The notes under the pieces are model-generated. The model made no database searches and was not told the DNA's origin. It saw only the letters and a program-made list of their open reading frames with translations. A program made the position numbers and the translations under genes. A stretch of 64,000 nt of DNA from Actinomycetota bacterium (GTDB taxonomy: Bacteria; Actinomycetota; CADDZG01; JAHWKV01): NCBI GenBank assembly GCA_030447305.1, contig JAUJPC010000002.1, positions 550,042 through 614,041 of the forward strand, written 5' to 3'. Numbering within the stretch: the stretch's first letter is position 1; every line of letters begins with the position of its first letter. Below are positions 8,956 through 18,630 of this stretch, piece by piece.

Positions 8956-9945
8956 ATGACCCAGAACGGACGTTTTGGGACTGTCTCTGAATTGCCGCCG
9001 GTCTTCGCACCGATGCTGCCCACGCTCATTGAAGCGCCATTTGACTCCGCGGATCACCTGTTTGAGGTCAAGTGGGACGGGGTCCGAGTCCTGGCTTTTT
9101 GCGATGAATCGTCCACGCGGCTGTACTCCCGATCGGGACGTGAATGTACGCCACAGTATCCCGAGTTCGCCGCTCTTCACGAGCGGCTGGCCGTCCCGAA
9201 CGCCGTCCTTGACGGAGAGATCGTCGCTCTCGACGAGAACTCCCGGCCCTCATTCGAGCTTCTTCAGAGCCGGATCAACCTGGCCCGGCCCAGCGACATT
9301 GCTCGGGGGGTGAGCCGGGTGTCACTCGACCTGGTCCTGTTCGATCTGGTCTTCAGCAGCGGACAGTTGCTCGGCGGGCTTCCGCTCATCGAGCGTCTCG
9401 ACCGTTTGGGCCGCAGTGTTACTTTCGGGGAGCGAGTATTGCGCTCGGAGCCCATTCCGAACTTCGGTTGCGCACTGTTCCAGGCAGCCCGCTCGAAGGG
9501 TCTGGAGGGGATCGTGGCGAAGGCAATGCTGAGCCACTATCTGCCGGGCCGCCGGAGCCGAGAGTGGCTGAAGATCAAGTCGGTTTACGACATGGATGTT
9601 GTTATCGGAGGATTTAGCGCCGGCACCAACAGCCGGTCGAGCTCCCTCGGAGCTTTGCAGGTTGGGGCCTACGACGGCGCGGGCAGGCTGCGATACCTCG
9701 GCTCGGTGGGGACCGGTTTCAAGGATCGGGACCTGGTGACGATGAAGGCCAGGCTGCAGGAAATCGAGTCCCCGGTCAGCTCGTTTTCGGACAAGGTCCC
9801 GCTCCGCTCCGTTCGTTGGGTGAAGCCGGAGCTGGTGGCGAAGGTGGAGTACCGGGAGCTTACCAAAGGCCTGCGCCTGCGAGCCCCTTCCTACAAGGGC
9901 TTGCGGGATGACAAGCTCCCTCAGGAATGCCTGCTGCCGGAGTAA
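8956..9945 (+). CDS. ATP-dependent DNA ligase (LigD-ligase/LigC type)
   Basis: A 329-residue stand-alone ligase. The nucleotidyl-transfer motifs are clear: motif I EVKWDGVR with Lys39 as the AMP-accepting residue, motif III LDGEIVAL, motif IV EGIVAK and motif V WLKIK. An OB-fold follows from about residue 215. It lacks the polymerase and nuclease domains of full LigD. It converges on ku with five bases between the stops, so it very likely seals breaks in Ku-dependent end joining. LigC-type backup ligase is the other reading. Confidence 0.9.
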   Translation: MTQNGRFGTVSELPPVFAPMLPTLIEAPFDSADHLFEVKWDGVRVLAFCDESSTRLYSRSGRECTPQYPEFAALHERLAVPNAVLDGEIVALDENSRPSFELLQSRINLARPSDIARGVSRVSLDLVLFDLVFSSGQLLGGLPLIERLDRLGRSVTFGERVLRSEPIPNFGCALFQAARSKGLEGIVAKAMLSHYLPGRRSREWLKIKSVYDMDVVIGGFSAGTNSRSSSLGALQVGAYDGAGRLRYLGSVGTGFKDRDLVTMKARLQEIESPVSSFSDKVPLRSVRWVKPELVAKVEYRELTKGLRLRAPSYKGLRDDKLPQECLLPE

Positions 9946-9950
9946 GCGGT

Positions 9951-10796
9951 TCAGGCCGACTTGGCGACCTTCTCCTTCTCCTTGTCCTTGCCGGTGGTCT
10001 TCTGGGTGTCCTTCCCGCCTGTCTTGGCTTTGGTCGCCTCCACGCTGGCCCTCAGGGCCTCCATGAGGTCGAGGATCTGCGTGGGCTCCTTGGTCGGCTC
10101 CACCGCCACCTGCTGACCCTCGATCTTGGCTTCCACCGCCGCCTCCAGGCGCTCGCGGTAGGTGTCGTGGAACTGATCGGGCTGGAAGGTGTCCGAAAGG
10201 TTCTCGATGAGGCTTTTTGCCATTGCCAGCTCCTGCGGGCGGATCTCGACGTCCTTCTGTAGCTCGGCGAAGTCGGGCTCCCGGATCTCGTCGGGCCAGT
10301 TCATCGTCTCCAGGATGAAGATGCCGTCCCGCACCCGTAGTGTGGCCAGCCGCTCCTTCTCCCGGAGGGTGACCTTGGCGATTCCGATCCGGCCCGAGTC
10401 GTTCATGGCCTTCTCCAGCAGCTTGTAGGCCTTCACGCCGGAAGGTTCGGGGGCCACGTAGTACGGCTTTTGGAAATAGACGGGGTCGATCTCCTCGAGG
10501 GGCACAAATGACACCACGTCGATGGCCTTGATGCTGTCGGCCGGGATGGCATCCATCTCCTCCTCGGTGAACACGACGTAGTTGCCCTTCTCAAACTCGT
10601 ATCCCTTCACGATCTCGTCGTAGGGGACCTCCTCGCCACATACGCTGCACACCCGCTTGTACTTGATCCGGCCGTTGTCCTTCGCATGAAGCTGGTTGAA
10701 CCGGAAGTCCTTCTCCTCGACGGCCGTGTAAAGGCCCACGGGAATGGTGATGAGGCCGAAGGTTATTGCGCCCTTCCAGATGGATCTCGATGGCAT
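9951..10796 (-). CDS. ku: Ku protein, non-homologous end joining
   Basis: A 281-residue bacterial Ku. The N-terminus (RSIWKGAITFGLITIPVGLY) and the core (KRVCSVCGEEVPYDEIVKGYE) are diagnostic. The fold spans about residues 1-255, followed by a Lys-rich tail (about 258-281), which in other Ku proteins helps bind DNA. A ring-shaped homodimer would thread onto broken ends and recruit the ligase. It is convergent with the adjacent ATP-dependent ligase, the usual NHEJ pairing. Confidence 0.95.
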   Translation of the reverse strand: MPSRSIWKGAITFGLITIPVGLYTAVEEKDFRFNQLHAKDNGRIKYKRVCSVCGEEVPYDEIVKGYEFEKGNYVVFTEEEMDAIPADSIKAIDVVSFVPLEEIDPVYFQKPYYVAPEPSGVKAYKLLEKAMNDSGRIGIAKVTLREKERLATLRVRDGIFILETMNWPDEIREPDFAELQKDVEIRPQELAMAKSLIENLSDTFQPDQFHDTYRERLEAAVEAKIEGQQVAVEPTKEPTQILDLMEALRASVEATKAKTGGKDTQKTTGKDKEKEKVAKSA

Positions 10797-10942
10797 GAGA
10801 GCCCCCTTGCTCGCCCCTTACTTTTCCCAGACGTAAAGTTTACTCTGCCCGCATGACACCAATTCGGCGCGAGATGCATGCCTACCGGATATATCGACAT
10901 CCCGCGGCGAATCGAAAATCCGACAGCGGTTGAGCGTGTCTT

Positions 10943-11755
10943 CTAGAGCTCCTTGCGCCGAATGAGCACAAAGGTGAGCGCTATCGTGGCCGCCAGGTAC
11001 GCAACGCCCCAGGCGATCCGGGCCCCGGTGCTGGAGATCAGCATCATGCTGCCGGCGCTCATCGGATTGCCGTCCCGGGTCATCCGCTCGAGAGCCAGCG
11101 GCGAGATGAGTGTCTTGGGCGTCAGGTACCAGAGCACGCTGATGACCGCGCCGCCCACGCCGCGCACCCGTCCGGTGTCGACCAGCAGATAGAGCGCTGA
11201 GACGAAACCCGACGACGCGTAGACGAAGAAGGAGGCGAACGCGGCCAGGACCGGATTGTTAAACAAGGCCGACATCAGCGTCGTTAGGGAGACGAGCAGA
11301 ATCAGGTTGAATGCCTGGGTCGCCCAGTGGCCCCACAGCTCGACCCCGAGGTTGCGATCCTCCAGCACGTTGATACCCTGCAGAAGAACCAAGAGCAGAA
11401 GACACAACGCCACCACCAGGGCGATGCTGCCCAGCAGCCGGCCCAGGGCATACTGCCAGCGGGCCACCGGGCGGGCGAGAATAAGCGTCGCCTCGCCGTC
11501 GGCAAAGGGACGACCGATGTTGTTCATCGACACCGCCACCGCCGCCAGGGTGGACAGGCCCTGGAGCAAGGTCAGCGAGAAGTAAGTTGCGATACCTACT
11601 GCAGCCCCCACGAGGGTTGAGCTGAGGTCGTTGTTGAGGCTGACGTAGACGAGCCCGACCGCTGCCATCGCCACCAGGATGCCGAAGAACGCGACCAGCT
11701 TGCGGCGGACGTGCTCGGTTACGGAGGCGTGTGCGATGGTAAGAACCGCGTTCAA
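10943..11755 (-). CDS. ABC-2 type transporter permease
   Basis: A 270-residue integral membrane protein with about six hydrophobic segments, starting near residue 20. The pattern GRPFADGEATLILARPVARWQYALGR (residues about 80-105) is typical of ABC-2 permeases of the NatB/CcmB-like kind. The start TTG overlaps the ATPase stop (TTGA). It is last in the hemB-hemL-hemQ-ABC run. Cargo is unknown; the location after haem genes makes a haem-related role possible but this is only inference. Confidence 0.75.
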   Translation of the reverse strand: MNAVLTIAHASVTEHVRRKLVAFFGILVAMAAVGLVYVSLNNDLSSTLVGAAVGIATYFSLTLLQGLSTLAAVAVSMNNIGRPFADGEATLILARPVARWQYALGRLLGSIALVVALCLLLLVLLQGINVLEDRNLGVELWGHWATQAFNLILLVSLTTLMSALFNNPVLAAFASFFVYASSGFVSALYLLVDTGRVRGVGGAVISVLWYLTPKTLISPLALERMTRDGNPMSAGSMMLISSTGARIAWGVAYLAATIALTFVLIRRKEL

Positions 11756-12474
11756 TTTCCCGCTTTCTCGATCAGGTCCACGAAGACCGACTCGAGGTCC
11801 TGGCCGTCAGGAACCAGCTGGTCGATGCCCCCCTCCGCCAGCAGGCGGCCCTGGTGGACAATCGCAACGTGGTCGGAGACCCGTTCGACCTCGGAGAGCA
11901 GGTGGGAGTTTAAGACGACGGTCGCGCCCTGATCCTTCAGGCCGGCGATCTCGTTTCTCACGTTCCGGCGGCCGATGGGGTCGAGGTCGGCGGTGGGCTC
12001 ATCCATGATCACGAGCCGGGGACTTCCCAGCAACGCTTGGGCAAGCGCCAGCCTGCGGATCATGCCCTTCGAAAACGCCTTAACCCGTTTAGGGGCATCG
12101 GTAAGGTCCACCGCCTCCAGGCGTTCGGAGATCCTGAGCTTCAGGTCATCATGCGGGAGGCCGATCAGCCTGCCGTGCAGGCGGAGCACCTCCTGAGCGG
12201 ACAGGAAGTCGGGAAAGCGGGGAGTCTCCGGGACGAATCCCACCCCCCGGCGGGCGCCGGGATTGCCTGCCGGCTCGCCGAACAGACTGATCGATCCCGA
12301 CGTCGGTCGCAGCAGTGCGAGCAGGCACTTCACAAAGGTGGTCTTGCCTGCGCCGTTCGGGCCGAGGAGCGCGAAAACCTCCCCCTCACCTACCGTCAGG
12401 TCTATGCCGTTCAGTCCTCGATGGGAGCCCCGGTAGTGCTTTACGAGTTTTGCTACCTCAACGGCCGGGGCCAA
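11752..12474 (-). CDS. ABC transporter ATP-binding protein
   Basis: A 240-residue ATPase of the CcmA/NatA/drug-export class: Walker A LGPNGAGKTTF, signature FSKGMIRRLALAQALL, Walker B LVIMDEPTADLD, and an H-loop in LNSHLLSEVERV. A TTG start at 12474 lies four bases after hemQ, and the stop overlaps the permease start, so it is co-transcribed. It should drive the ABC-2 permease that follows. Substrate not predictable. Confidence 0.82.
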   Translation of the reverse strand: MAPAVEVAKLVKHYRGSHRGLNGIDLTVGEGEVFALLGPNGAGKTTFVKCLLALLRPTSGSISLFGEPAGNPGARRGVGFVPETPRFPDFLSAQEVLRLHGRLIGLPHDDLKLRISERLEAVDLTDAPKRVKAFSKGMIRRLALAQALLGSPRLVIMDEPTADLDPIGRRNVRNEIAGLKDQGATVVLNSHLLSEVERVSDHVAIVHQGRLLAEGGIDQLVPDGQDLESVFVDLIEKAGN

Positions 12475-12477
12475 TAT

Positions 12478-13170
12478 TTACGCCTGGCCGTCCAGCTGGT
12501 CCAGGATCTTGTTGAGCGGCATCTTCACGCAGGTGAAGATCGGAACGTCGCGGGCGGTGTACGCCGAAGACTCTGAGCCGCGCAGCTCCTCCACCAGGTC
12601 CAGGAACTCTCCGAGAGACTCGCCTTCGAACGCCACCACGAACTCCTGGTCGTCGATTCCGAAGGAGTACCCGGTGTGGATGGCCACGTTCGGGTAGCGG
12701 TGACCTATCTTGAAGTGCTCACCCATGATCTTGCGGCGCTCCTCGAAGGGCAGCTTGTACCAGGGCCGCAGCTTGTCCAGCGGGTAGACGAAAAGGTAGG
12801 AGGAGCCCTTGGGGCCGGCCGGCATGTTGAATTCCTGGCCCTCGTGCTTGTGACCCTTGAGGTAGGCCGACTTCCGGGTCATCGCCAGGTATGAGTAGCT
12901 GGGGTTCAGCCAGCGGCCCAGTGCCGTGCCGTTCAACGACGCCTGGAAGGCCTGGATGCCTTCGGGATTGTCGGCGATCTGCCAGAGGGCGAGGTCGCAA
13001 TCCTCCCTCAGCCCGACGGTGGAGTAGGGGTAGACCTCGATGGAGGCCGCGCCGACCACCTCTGAAAGCTCCTTTTTGTGGATCGCCCGCTCCTCATCAG
13101 GCAGCCGCCGCCATGCGGGGTCGACCTGGTAGAAGCAGTAGCGCATAACCTTTCGATTTTCCATCGTCAT
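12478..13170 (-). CDS. hemQ: Coproheme decarboxylase HemQ/ChdC
   Basis: A 230-residue chlorite-dismutase-fold protein. MRYCFYQVDPAWRRL starts the fold; the region around YPYSTVGLREDCDLALWQ and the later SYSYLAMTRKSAY are typical of actinobacterial HemQ, which decarboxylates coproheme III to haem b using peroxide. The tyrosine in the SYLAMTRKSAY stretch is a candidate catalytic residue by family analogy. Its position next to hemL/hemB and the presence of ferrochelatase upstream support the coproporphyrin-dependent route. Overlaps hemL by four bases (ATGA). Confidence 0.9.
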   Translation of the reverse strand: MTMENRKVMRYCFYQVDPAWRRLPDEERAIHKKELSEVVGAASIEVYPYSTVGLREDCDLALWQIADNPEGIQAFQASLNGTALGRWLNPSYSYLAMTRKSAYLKGHKHEGQEFNMPAGPKGSSYLFVYPLDKLRPWYKLPFEERRKIMGEHFKIGHRYPNVAIHTGYSFGIDDQEFVVAFEGESLGEFLDLVEELRGSESSAYTARDVPIFTCVKMPLNKILDQLDGQA

Positions 13171-14492
13171 CCGATCCTTTCCAGCGCCCGCCCGGCCGCC
13201 GCCAAAACCCGTTCCACATCGTCAGCGCTGTGGGCTGCGCTCAGAAATGACGCCTCGAATTGAGAGGGCGGCCAGTAGACGCCTTCGTCAAGCATCGCAT
13301 GGAAGAAGCGGGCGAAACGTTCAGTGTCCGACGATTTGGCGTCCTCGAGGTTGGCCACGGGCCCCTCTTTGAAAAAGAGGGTGAACATGGAGCCGACCCG
13401 CTGTAACGTCATCGCAATGCCAAGCTTCTTGGCGATCCCCTCCAAAGCATCGGTAAAACCACCGGTCAGGCGGTCGAGGTGGGCGTAGAGCCCGCCGGGG
13501 TTGTCCTCGCCGTTGGCCTCCGGGGCAAACCGCTGGATACCGCGGAGAGTGCCGATGCCCGCAGCGACGCTCATCGGGTTGCCGGCCAGGGTACCCGCCT
13601 GGTACACCGGACCTGACGGGGCGATCTGGGCCATCAGATCCCTGGGGCCGCCGTAGGCGCCGATCGGAAGGCCTCCGCCGATCACCTTGCCGAGGATCGT
13701 GAGGTCGGGATTGATGCCGAACATGCCCTGGGCGCCCGAGTAGCCGACTCGAAAGCCGGTGACCACCTCATCGAAGATCAGCAGGGACCGGTTGGCCTCG
13801 GTCAGGCTCCGCAGCGACTCCAGGAAGCCCGGCGCCGGGGGTACGACGCCCATGTTCGCGGACACCGGCTCCACGATGACGGCCGCCAGCTCACTGCCGT
13901 GCTCGGCGAAGGCCTCTTCGACTCCCGTTGTGGAGTTGTACGGGACCACGATCGTGTCGGCGGACGTGCCTGCAGTGACACCGGGGGAGTCGGGCAGTCC
14001 CAGGGTCGCCACTCCGGACCCGGCCTGCACCAGAAGGGCGTCGACGTGGCCGTGGTAACACCCGGCGAACTTGAGGATCTTGTCTCGTTCGGTGACTGCC
14101 CGGGCCAGCCGGAGGGCGCTCATCGTGGCTTCGGTGCCGGAGGACACAAAGCGGAGCATCTCCACGGTGGGGAGCGCGGCCACCAGCATCTTCGCCAGCC
14201 GGGTCTCGTCGGGGGTCGGGGACCCGAAGGAGGTGCCCTTCATTCCGGCGGTGAACATCGCCCGCATCACCTTCTGGTTGGCGTGGCCCAGGATCAACGG
14301 ACCCCAGGAGCTCAGCATGTCGATGTAGCGGTTGCCGTCGACGTCGGTGACCTCGGATCCGTAGCCGGCCTTCATGAAGATGGGATTTCCTCCGACGGAT
14401 CCGAAGGCTCGGACCGGTGAGGAGACGCCACCCGGCATGACGGTCTGGGCGGCTTTAAACGCCTGCTCCGACTTTCGGATGGTCCTTTCCAC
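13167..14492 (-). CDS. hemL: Glutamate-1-semialdehyde 2,1-aminomutase
   Basis: A 441-residue PLP enzyme that turns glutamate-1-semialdehyde into 5-aminolevulinate, the second C5-pathway step. Motifs: MPGGVSSPVRAF at the N-terminus, VSSGTEATMSALRLAR near residue 117, FDEVVTGFRVGYSG and the PLP lysine in LGKVIGGGLPIGAYGG. Length fits the family (about 430). GTG start overlaps the hemB stop (TAGTG). It works after HemA, which is in the companion hem operon at 19.5-20.7 kb. Confidence 0.95.
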   Translation of the reverse strand: MERTIRKSEQAFKAAQTVMPGGVSSPVRAFGSVGGNPIFMKAGYGSEVTDVDGNRYIDMLSSWGPLILGHANQKVMRAMFTAGMKGTSFGSPTPDETRLAKMLVAALPTVEMLRFVSSGTEATMSALRLARAVTERDKILKFAGCYHGHVDALLVQAGSGVATLGLPDSPGVTAGTSADTIVVPYNSTTGVEEAFAEHGSELAAVIVEPVSANMGVVPPAPGFLESLRSLTEANRSLLIFDEVVTGFRVGYSGAQGMFGINPDLTILGKVIGGGLPIGAYGGPRDLMAQIAPSGPVYQAGTLAGNPMSVAAGIGTLRGIQRFAPEANGEDNPGGLYAHLDRLTGGFTDALEGIAKKLGIAMTLQRVGSMFTLFFKEGPVANLEDAKSSDTERFARFFHAMLDEGVYWPPSQFEASFLSAAHSADDVERVLAAAGRALERIG

Positions 14493-15463
14493 TAGCCTTC
14501 GTTCATCCAGCGGGCGGCGTCGAGCGCGTGGTAGGTCATGACGAAGTCGGCTCCCGCTCGCACCATTGCCCCGAGGATCTCCATCGCCGCCCGGCGCTCG
14601 TCCATCCAGTCCTTCGCAGCCGCCGCCTTCACCATGGCGTACTCGCCGCTGACGTTGTAGGCGCTGAGCGGCACGTCGAACCGCTCCCGGGCGGTCTTGA
14701 TCAGGTCGAGGTTCACCAGCGCCGGCTTGACCATGACGATGTCGGCTCCCTCGTCCACGTCGCGCTCGATGCTGGCGAGAGCCTGGCGGTGGCTGTGCGG
14801 GTCGATCTGGTATCCCCGCCGGTCCCCGAACGCAGGGGTGGAGGACGCCACCTTGCGGAACGGCCCGTACATCGAGGAGGCGAACTTGGCAGCGTACGAC
14901 ATTATTCCGGTGTCTAAATGGCGCGTCTGGTCCAGGGCCCTGCGGATGGCGACCACCCGGCCGTCCATCATGTCGGAGGGCGCCACGAAGTCGGCACCCG
15001 CCTCGGCCTGCGAGACGGCGGTACGGGCGATCACCTCCACCGATGCGTCGTTTAGCACCTTCTCGTTCTCAACGATGCCGCAGTGCCCGGTGTCGGTGTA
15101 GCCGCACAGGCAGGTGTCGGCGAAGACGACCATGCCCGGGGTCGATGACTTGATCTCAGCGATTGCCTGCTGCGCCGGGCCGTCGTGCGCGAACGCGCGG
15201 GAGGCGCCGGGATCCTTGTCCTCGGTGACCCCGAAAACCAGAACGCCGGGGATGCCCAGCGACTCGGCCTGCTTGGTCAGAAGGCCTACCCGCGAGGAGG
15301 GCCAGTGGAAGTGGCCGGGCATCGACTCCAGCGGCGTTTCCTCCTCGGCCTCGTCCGACACGAAGATCGGCAGGACCAGCCGCGAAGGGTCTATCCGGGT
15401 CTCCGCCACCAGCCGCCGGATGTTCTCCGACTGCCTCAGCCTCCTCAGGCGCTTAACCGTCAT
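14492..15463 (-). CDS. hemB: Delta-aminolevulinic acid dehydratase (porphobilinogen synthase)
   Basis: A 323-residue enzyme that condenses two aminolevulinates to porphobilinogen. Cys-rich metal site DTCLCGYTDTGHCG marks it as the zinc-type enzyme. Schiff-base lysines lie in SMYGPFRK-type context and in VMVKPALVNLDLI. Length is normal. ATG 15463 lies 12 bp after leuD. Followed directly by hemL. Confidence 0.95.
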   Translation of the reverse strand: MTVKRLRRLRQSENIRRLVAETRIDPSRLVLPIFVSDEAEEETPLESMPGHFHWPSSRVGLLTKQAESLGIPGVLVFGVTEDKDPGASRAFAHDGPAQQAIAEIKSSTPGMVVFADTCLCGYTDTGHCGIVENEKVLNDASVEVIARTAVSQAEAGADFVAPSDMMDGRVVAIRRALDQTRHLDTGIMSYAAKFASSMYGPFRKVASSTPAFGDRRGYQIDPHSHRQALASIERDVDEGADIVMVKPALVNLDLIKTARERFDVPLSAYNVSGEYAMVKAAAAKDWMDERRAAMEILGAMVRAGADFVMTYHALDAARWMNEG

Positions 15464-15475
15464 AGTCGGGGATTC

Positions 15476-16075
15476 TCAGCGGTCGTTGATCGCCGGCTGG
15501 TATGTGGGGCGGGTGGACTCGTAGTTGCTTATCTCATCTTGGCGCTGCATCGTCAGCCCGATGTCGTCCAGCCCGTTCATCAGCCGGTAGCGGGCGAAGT
15601 CGTCCAGTGGAAAGCCGGTCTCGATCCCGGCCGACTCGACGCGGATGGTCCGCTTGGCGACGTCGATCGTGATCTCGGTGGAGGGATCCCGCTCAACCAG
15701 ATCGGTGATCGCCTGGACCGTCTCCTCCGGAACCTCCACCGGCAACAGGCCGTTCTTCAGCGAGTTAGCGCGGAAGATGTCCGCAAACTTCGAGGAGACC
15801 ACGGCGTAGAAGCCCGACTCCTCCAGAGCCCAGACCGCGTGCTCCCGGGAGGAGCCGCAGCCGAAGTTCGGCCCTGCCAGCAGGATCGACCCCTGCTGGT
15901 ACTCCGGACGGTTGAGGACGAAATCGGGGTCCTCCCTCCAGGCCGAGAACAGGCCGTTGCCGAAGCCGGTGCGCTCTACCCGCTTCAGCCAGACGGCGGG
16001 GATGATCTGGTCGGTGTCGACGTCGCTCCGCTTCAGCGGAACCCCCCGCCCGACCACCTTCTGAACCGGTTCCAC
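15476..16075 (-). CDS. leuD: 3-isopropylmalate dehydratase small subunit
   Basis: A 199-residue swivel-domain subunit of isopropylmalate isomerase. Motifs DVDTDQIIPA and GPNFGCGSSREHAVWAL are diagnostic of LeuD. GTG start three bases after the leuC stop. It partners LeuC in leucine synthesis. Its position directly upstream of hemB in the same run is unusual: a leucine gene pair leads a haem gene string. Confidence 0.95.
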   Translation of the reverse strand: MEPVQKVVGRGVPLKRSDVDTDQIIPAVWLKRVERTGFGNGLFSAWREDPDFVLNRPEYQQGSILLAGPNFGCGSSREHAVWALEESGFYAVVSSKFADIFRANSLKNGLLPVEVPEETVQAITDLVERDPSTEITIDVAKRTIRVESAGIETGFPLDDFARYRLMNGLDDIGLTMQRQDEISNYESTRPTYQPAINDR

Positions 16076-16078
16076 GGG

Positions 16079-17488
16079 TTACCGGCCGTTCAGGTCAGTC
16101 GGGGAAGCGAAATGTCCGGCTATGGCGGTGGCCGCCGCCACGGCGGGGGAAACCAAATGGGTGCGCCCGCCCTTGCCCTGCCGGCCCTCGAAGTTGCGGT
16201 TGGAGGTTGAGGCGCAGCGCTGGCCGGGCCCCAGCTGGTCGGGGTTCATCCCCAGGCACATGGAGCACCCGGCTCCTTCACGCCACTCGAATCCGGCCTG
16301 GGTAAAGATCCGGTCCAGTCCCTCGGCTTCGGCATCGGCCTTGACCTTCATCGATCCGGGGACCACCATCGCCCGCATTCCTTCCCGTACCCTGTGGCCG
16401 GCGACCACCTCGGCCGCCGCCCGAAGATCCTCCAACCGGGCGTTCGTGCACGAGCCGATGAACACGGCATCCACGGGTATCTCCCGGATGGGGGTGCCCG
16501 GGCTCAGCGCCATGTAGTCGAGCGCCCGCCGGGCCGCCTCCTTGAGCGAGGGATCGGTGTAGTCCTCGGGGTCCGGAACCCGGTCCTCGATACCTACGGT
16601 CTGCGCCGGGTTGGTGCCCCACGAGACGTAGCGCCGTAGGTGGGCGGCGTCGATGAAGATCTCCCGGTCGAACTGGGCGTCGGCGTCGGTCTCCAACCTC
16701 CGCCAATCCTCGAGAGCCCTCTCCCAGTCCTTGCCCTTGGGGGCGTAGCGCCGGCCCTCCAGGTAGGCGTAGGTGGTGTCGTCCGGCGCGATCATGCCGG
16801 CCCGGGCGCCGCCTTCGATGGACATGTTGCAGACGGTCATCCGGCCTTCCATCGACAAGGATTGGATGGCCTCTCCGCGGTACTCGATGATGGCTCCGGC
16901 CCCGCCTCCCGTTCCGATGGAGGCGATGATCCCCAGGATCACATCCTTGGAGGTGAGCCCCTCGGGCAGGGCACCCTGCACGGTAACGGCCATGGTCGCC
17001 GGCTTCACCTGGCTGAGGGTCTGGGTGGCCAGAACGTGCTCTACCTCGCTGGTTCCGATGCCGAAAGCCAGCGCTCCAAAGGCGCCGTGGGTGGAGGTGT
17101 GGCTATCGCCGCAGACGATTGTGATCCCCGGCTGGGTCAGCCCGAGCTCCGGCCCGATCACGTGGACAATGCCCTGGCCCGGATGGCCCATCGGCAGCAG
17201 CTTGATACCGAACTCCTCGCAGTTGCGGCGAAGGGCCTCGATCTGCTTGGCGGAGACCGGATCCGCCACCGGCTTGTTCAGCCCGATGGTCGGGACGTTG
17301 TGGTCCATGGTGGCGATGGTCAGATCGGGACGGCGGACCTTGCGTCCAGCCAGCCGCAGCCCGTCGAAAGCCTGAGGCGAGGTGACCTCGTGAACCAGGT
17401 GGAGGTCGATGTAGAGCAGGTCGGGCTCTCCGGGGGCGCGGTGGACGACATGGCGCTCCCAGACCTTTTGCGACAGTGTCTGACCCAT
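16079..17488 (-). CDS. leuC: 3-isopropylmalate dehydratase large subunit
   Basis: A 469-residue aconitase-family subunit. The [4Fe-4S] ligands are in [10 protein letters not shown] and [33 protein letters not shown] is the conserved active-site stretch. I chose ATG 17488 ([15 protein letters not shown]) because this is the family N-terminus and AAGGAG lies upstream; the frame is open for 36 more codons that are not family-like. It starts the leuC-leuD-hemB-hemL-hemQ-ABC run. Confidence 0.95.
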   Translation of the reverse strand: MGQTLSQKVWERHVVHRAPGEPDLLYIDLHLVHEVTSPQAFDGLRLAGRKVRRPDLTIATMDHNVPTIGLNKPVADPVSAKQIEALRRNCEEFGIKLLPMGHPGQGIVHVIGPELGLTQPGITIVCGDSHTSTHGAFGALAFGIGTSEVEHVLATQTLSQVKPATMAVTVQGALPEGLTSKDVILGIIASIGTGGGAGAIIEYRGEAIQSLSMEGRMTVCNMSIEGGARAGMIAPDDTTYAYLEGRRYAPKGKDWERALEDWRRLETDADAQFDREIFIDAAHLRRYVSWGTNPAQTVGIEDRVPDPEDYTDPSLKEAARRALDYMALSPGTPIREIPVDAVFIGSCTNARLEDLRAAAEVVAGHRVREGMRAMVVPGSMKVKADAEAEGLDRIFTQAGFEWREGAGCSMCLGMNPDQLGPGQRCASTSNRNFEGRQGKGGRTHLVSPAVAAATAIAGHFASPTDLNGR

Positions 17489-17613
17489 GGTTCGGTGAGG
17501 CTCCTTGAAAGACCGGATGCGTGACTTTGAACTGATCCAGTGTAATTCCAACTCGCCCGGCGCTTCAGGCAACGCCCGAAGCCAATCGGTCACCAAAAGG
17601 ATAGGCTGGCCCC

Positions 17614-17853
17614 ATGAGTGATCAATGGCTTAACCGGAACGTGAAGATCGTACAGCTGCTGGATCCCGACCGAGAGGTCGCCGGCACGATGGGCATGGTG
17701 GAGGACCCGAAGATCGGGGATGTCGCCAAGGTGACCTACGAGTACCCGGCTCCCGATACCCGGGTCACGGTCGAGAAGTCGAACGACATGGGGACCGTCT
17801 GGTTCGCCGACTTTACCCGGGAAGAGCTGGAGCTGCTTCCAGAAGGGGAGTAG
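17614..17853 (+). CDS. Small conserved protein, DUF4926-like
   Basis: A 79-residue acidic protein between the two minus-strand haem/leucine runs. Pattern of short beta strands, with [16 protein letters not shown] at the end, resembling small SH3-like DUF4926 proteins. The middle segment ([14 protein letters not shown]) also fits a beta-barrel. The ribosome site is AAAGGATAGG. Role unknown. It could be a real small gene or a fast-evolving accessory protein; the clear strand composition and start site favour real. Confidence 0.6.
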   Translation: MSDQWLNRNVKIVQLLDPDREVAGTMGMVEDPKIGDVAKVTYEYPAPDTRVTVEKSNDMGTVWFADFTREELELLPEGE

Positions 17854-17877
17854 TTGCACGCCACCGGTTGAGCGACT

Positions 17878-18630
17878 TCAGTAGCTTAGGTCAAACCAGC
17901 CCTTCAGCGCCTCCACCAAGCCGGCAATCGTGTGATTCTCGGCCTCGATCGTTGGTTCCAGGCCCAGGCGCCGGCATTCCGTGCTTGTCGCAGGACCGAT
18001 GCTGCACACCACCGTTTCCGGATCCGAAAGACGCCCGCCGCACGCCTCCACGAAGCTGCGGGCGATCGATGCGCTTGTGAGGGTCACGGCATCGACCTCA
18101 TCCAGCGCCTTTTGCACCAGGCCCGCGTTGCAGACCTCGGTTCCGTAGGCATCCACGCGGGTCACGTCGAACCCCCGGGCCTCCAGGGCTTCGTCAAGCT
18201 CCCTGGTGGCGATATCGGCTCGGATCAGAAGCACTTTGGCCGGCGGATCGGGAAGCTCCTCGGCCACCTTTACCGAGGTGTAGGAGCTGGGCATCCACTC
18301 CACGTCCACGCCGTGGTCCTCCAGTGCCCGGCGCGTTCCCGGCCCGATGGCTCCCACTCGTTCGGGCAGTGTCGCCAGGTCCGAGCCCGTCTCCTCCATC
18401 CGGCTCATCACACTCTCGACTCCGTTGACGCTCGTGAACACGACCCAGTCGAAGTTAGGGGCTCGCGTGATTGCCTCGTCGGCCTTCGTCCAGCTCTGCG
18501 GAGGCACGATGCGAATGGCGGGAACCACCACGGCCGTGGCGCCTTCGGCCTCCAGCTTTCCCGCCAGCTCTCCGGCCTGGTGCTCTGGCCTGAGTACCAG
18601 AACCCGCTTACCTTCGAGACCCGCGCTCAA
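17878..18630 (-). CDS. hemD: Uroporphyrinogen-III synthase
   Basis: A 250-residue HemD. The family is poorly conserved, but RVLVLRPEHQAGELAGKLEAEG at the start (seen here in part), WVVFTSVNGVESVM near residue 65 and the later VTLTSASIARSFVEA and CSIGPATSTECRRLGL are the expected signatures. It closes hydroxymethylbilane to uroporphyrinogen III. TTG start overlaps the hemC stop (TTGA). It ends the hemE-H-A-C-D operon. Confidence 0.9.
   Translation of the reverse strand: MSAGLEGKRVLVLRPEHQAGELAGKLEAEGATAVVVPAIRIVPPQSWTKADEAITRAPNFDWVVFTSVNGVESVMSRMEETGSDLATLPERVGAIGPGTRRALEDHGVDVEWMPSSYTSVKVAEELPDPPAKVLLIRADIATRELDEALEARGFDVTRVDAYGTEVCNAGLVQKALDEVDAVTLTSASIARSFVEACGGRLSDPETVVCSIGPATSTECRRLGLEPTIEAENHTIAGLVEALKGWFDLSY

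Noticed and set aside
15185..16210. Long open frames on the plus strand opposite hemB, leuD, leuC and hemA
   Set aside because: They lie opposite well-supported genes, lack family motifs, and reflect high third-position GC.
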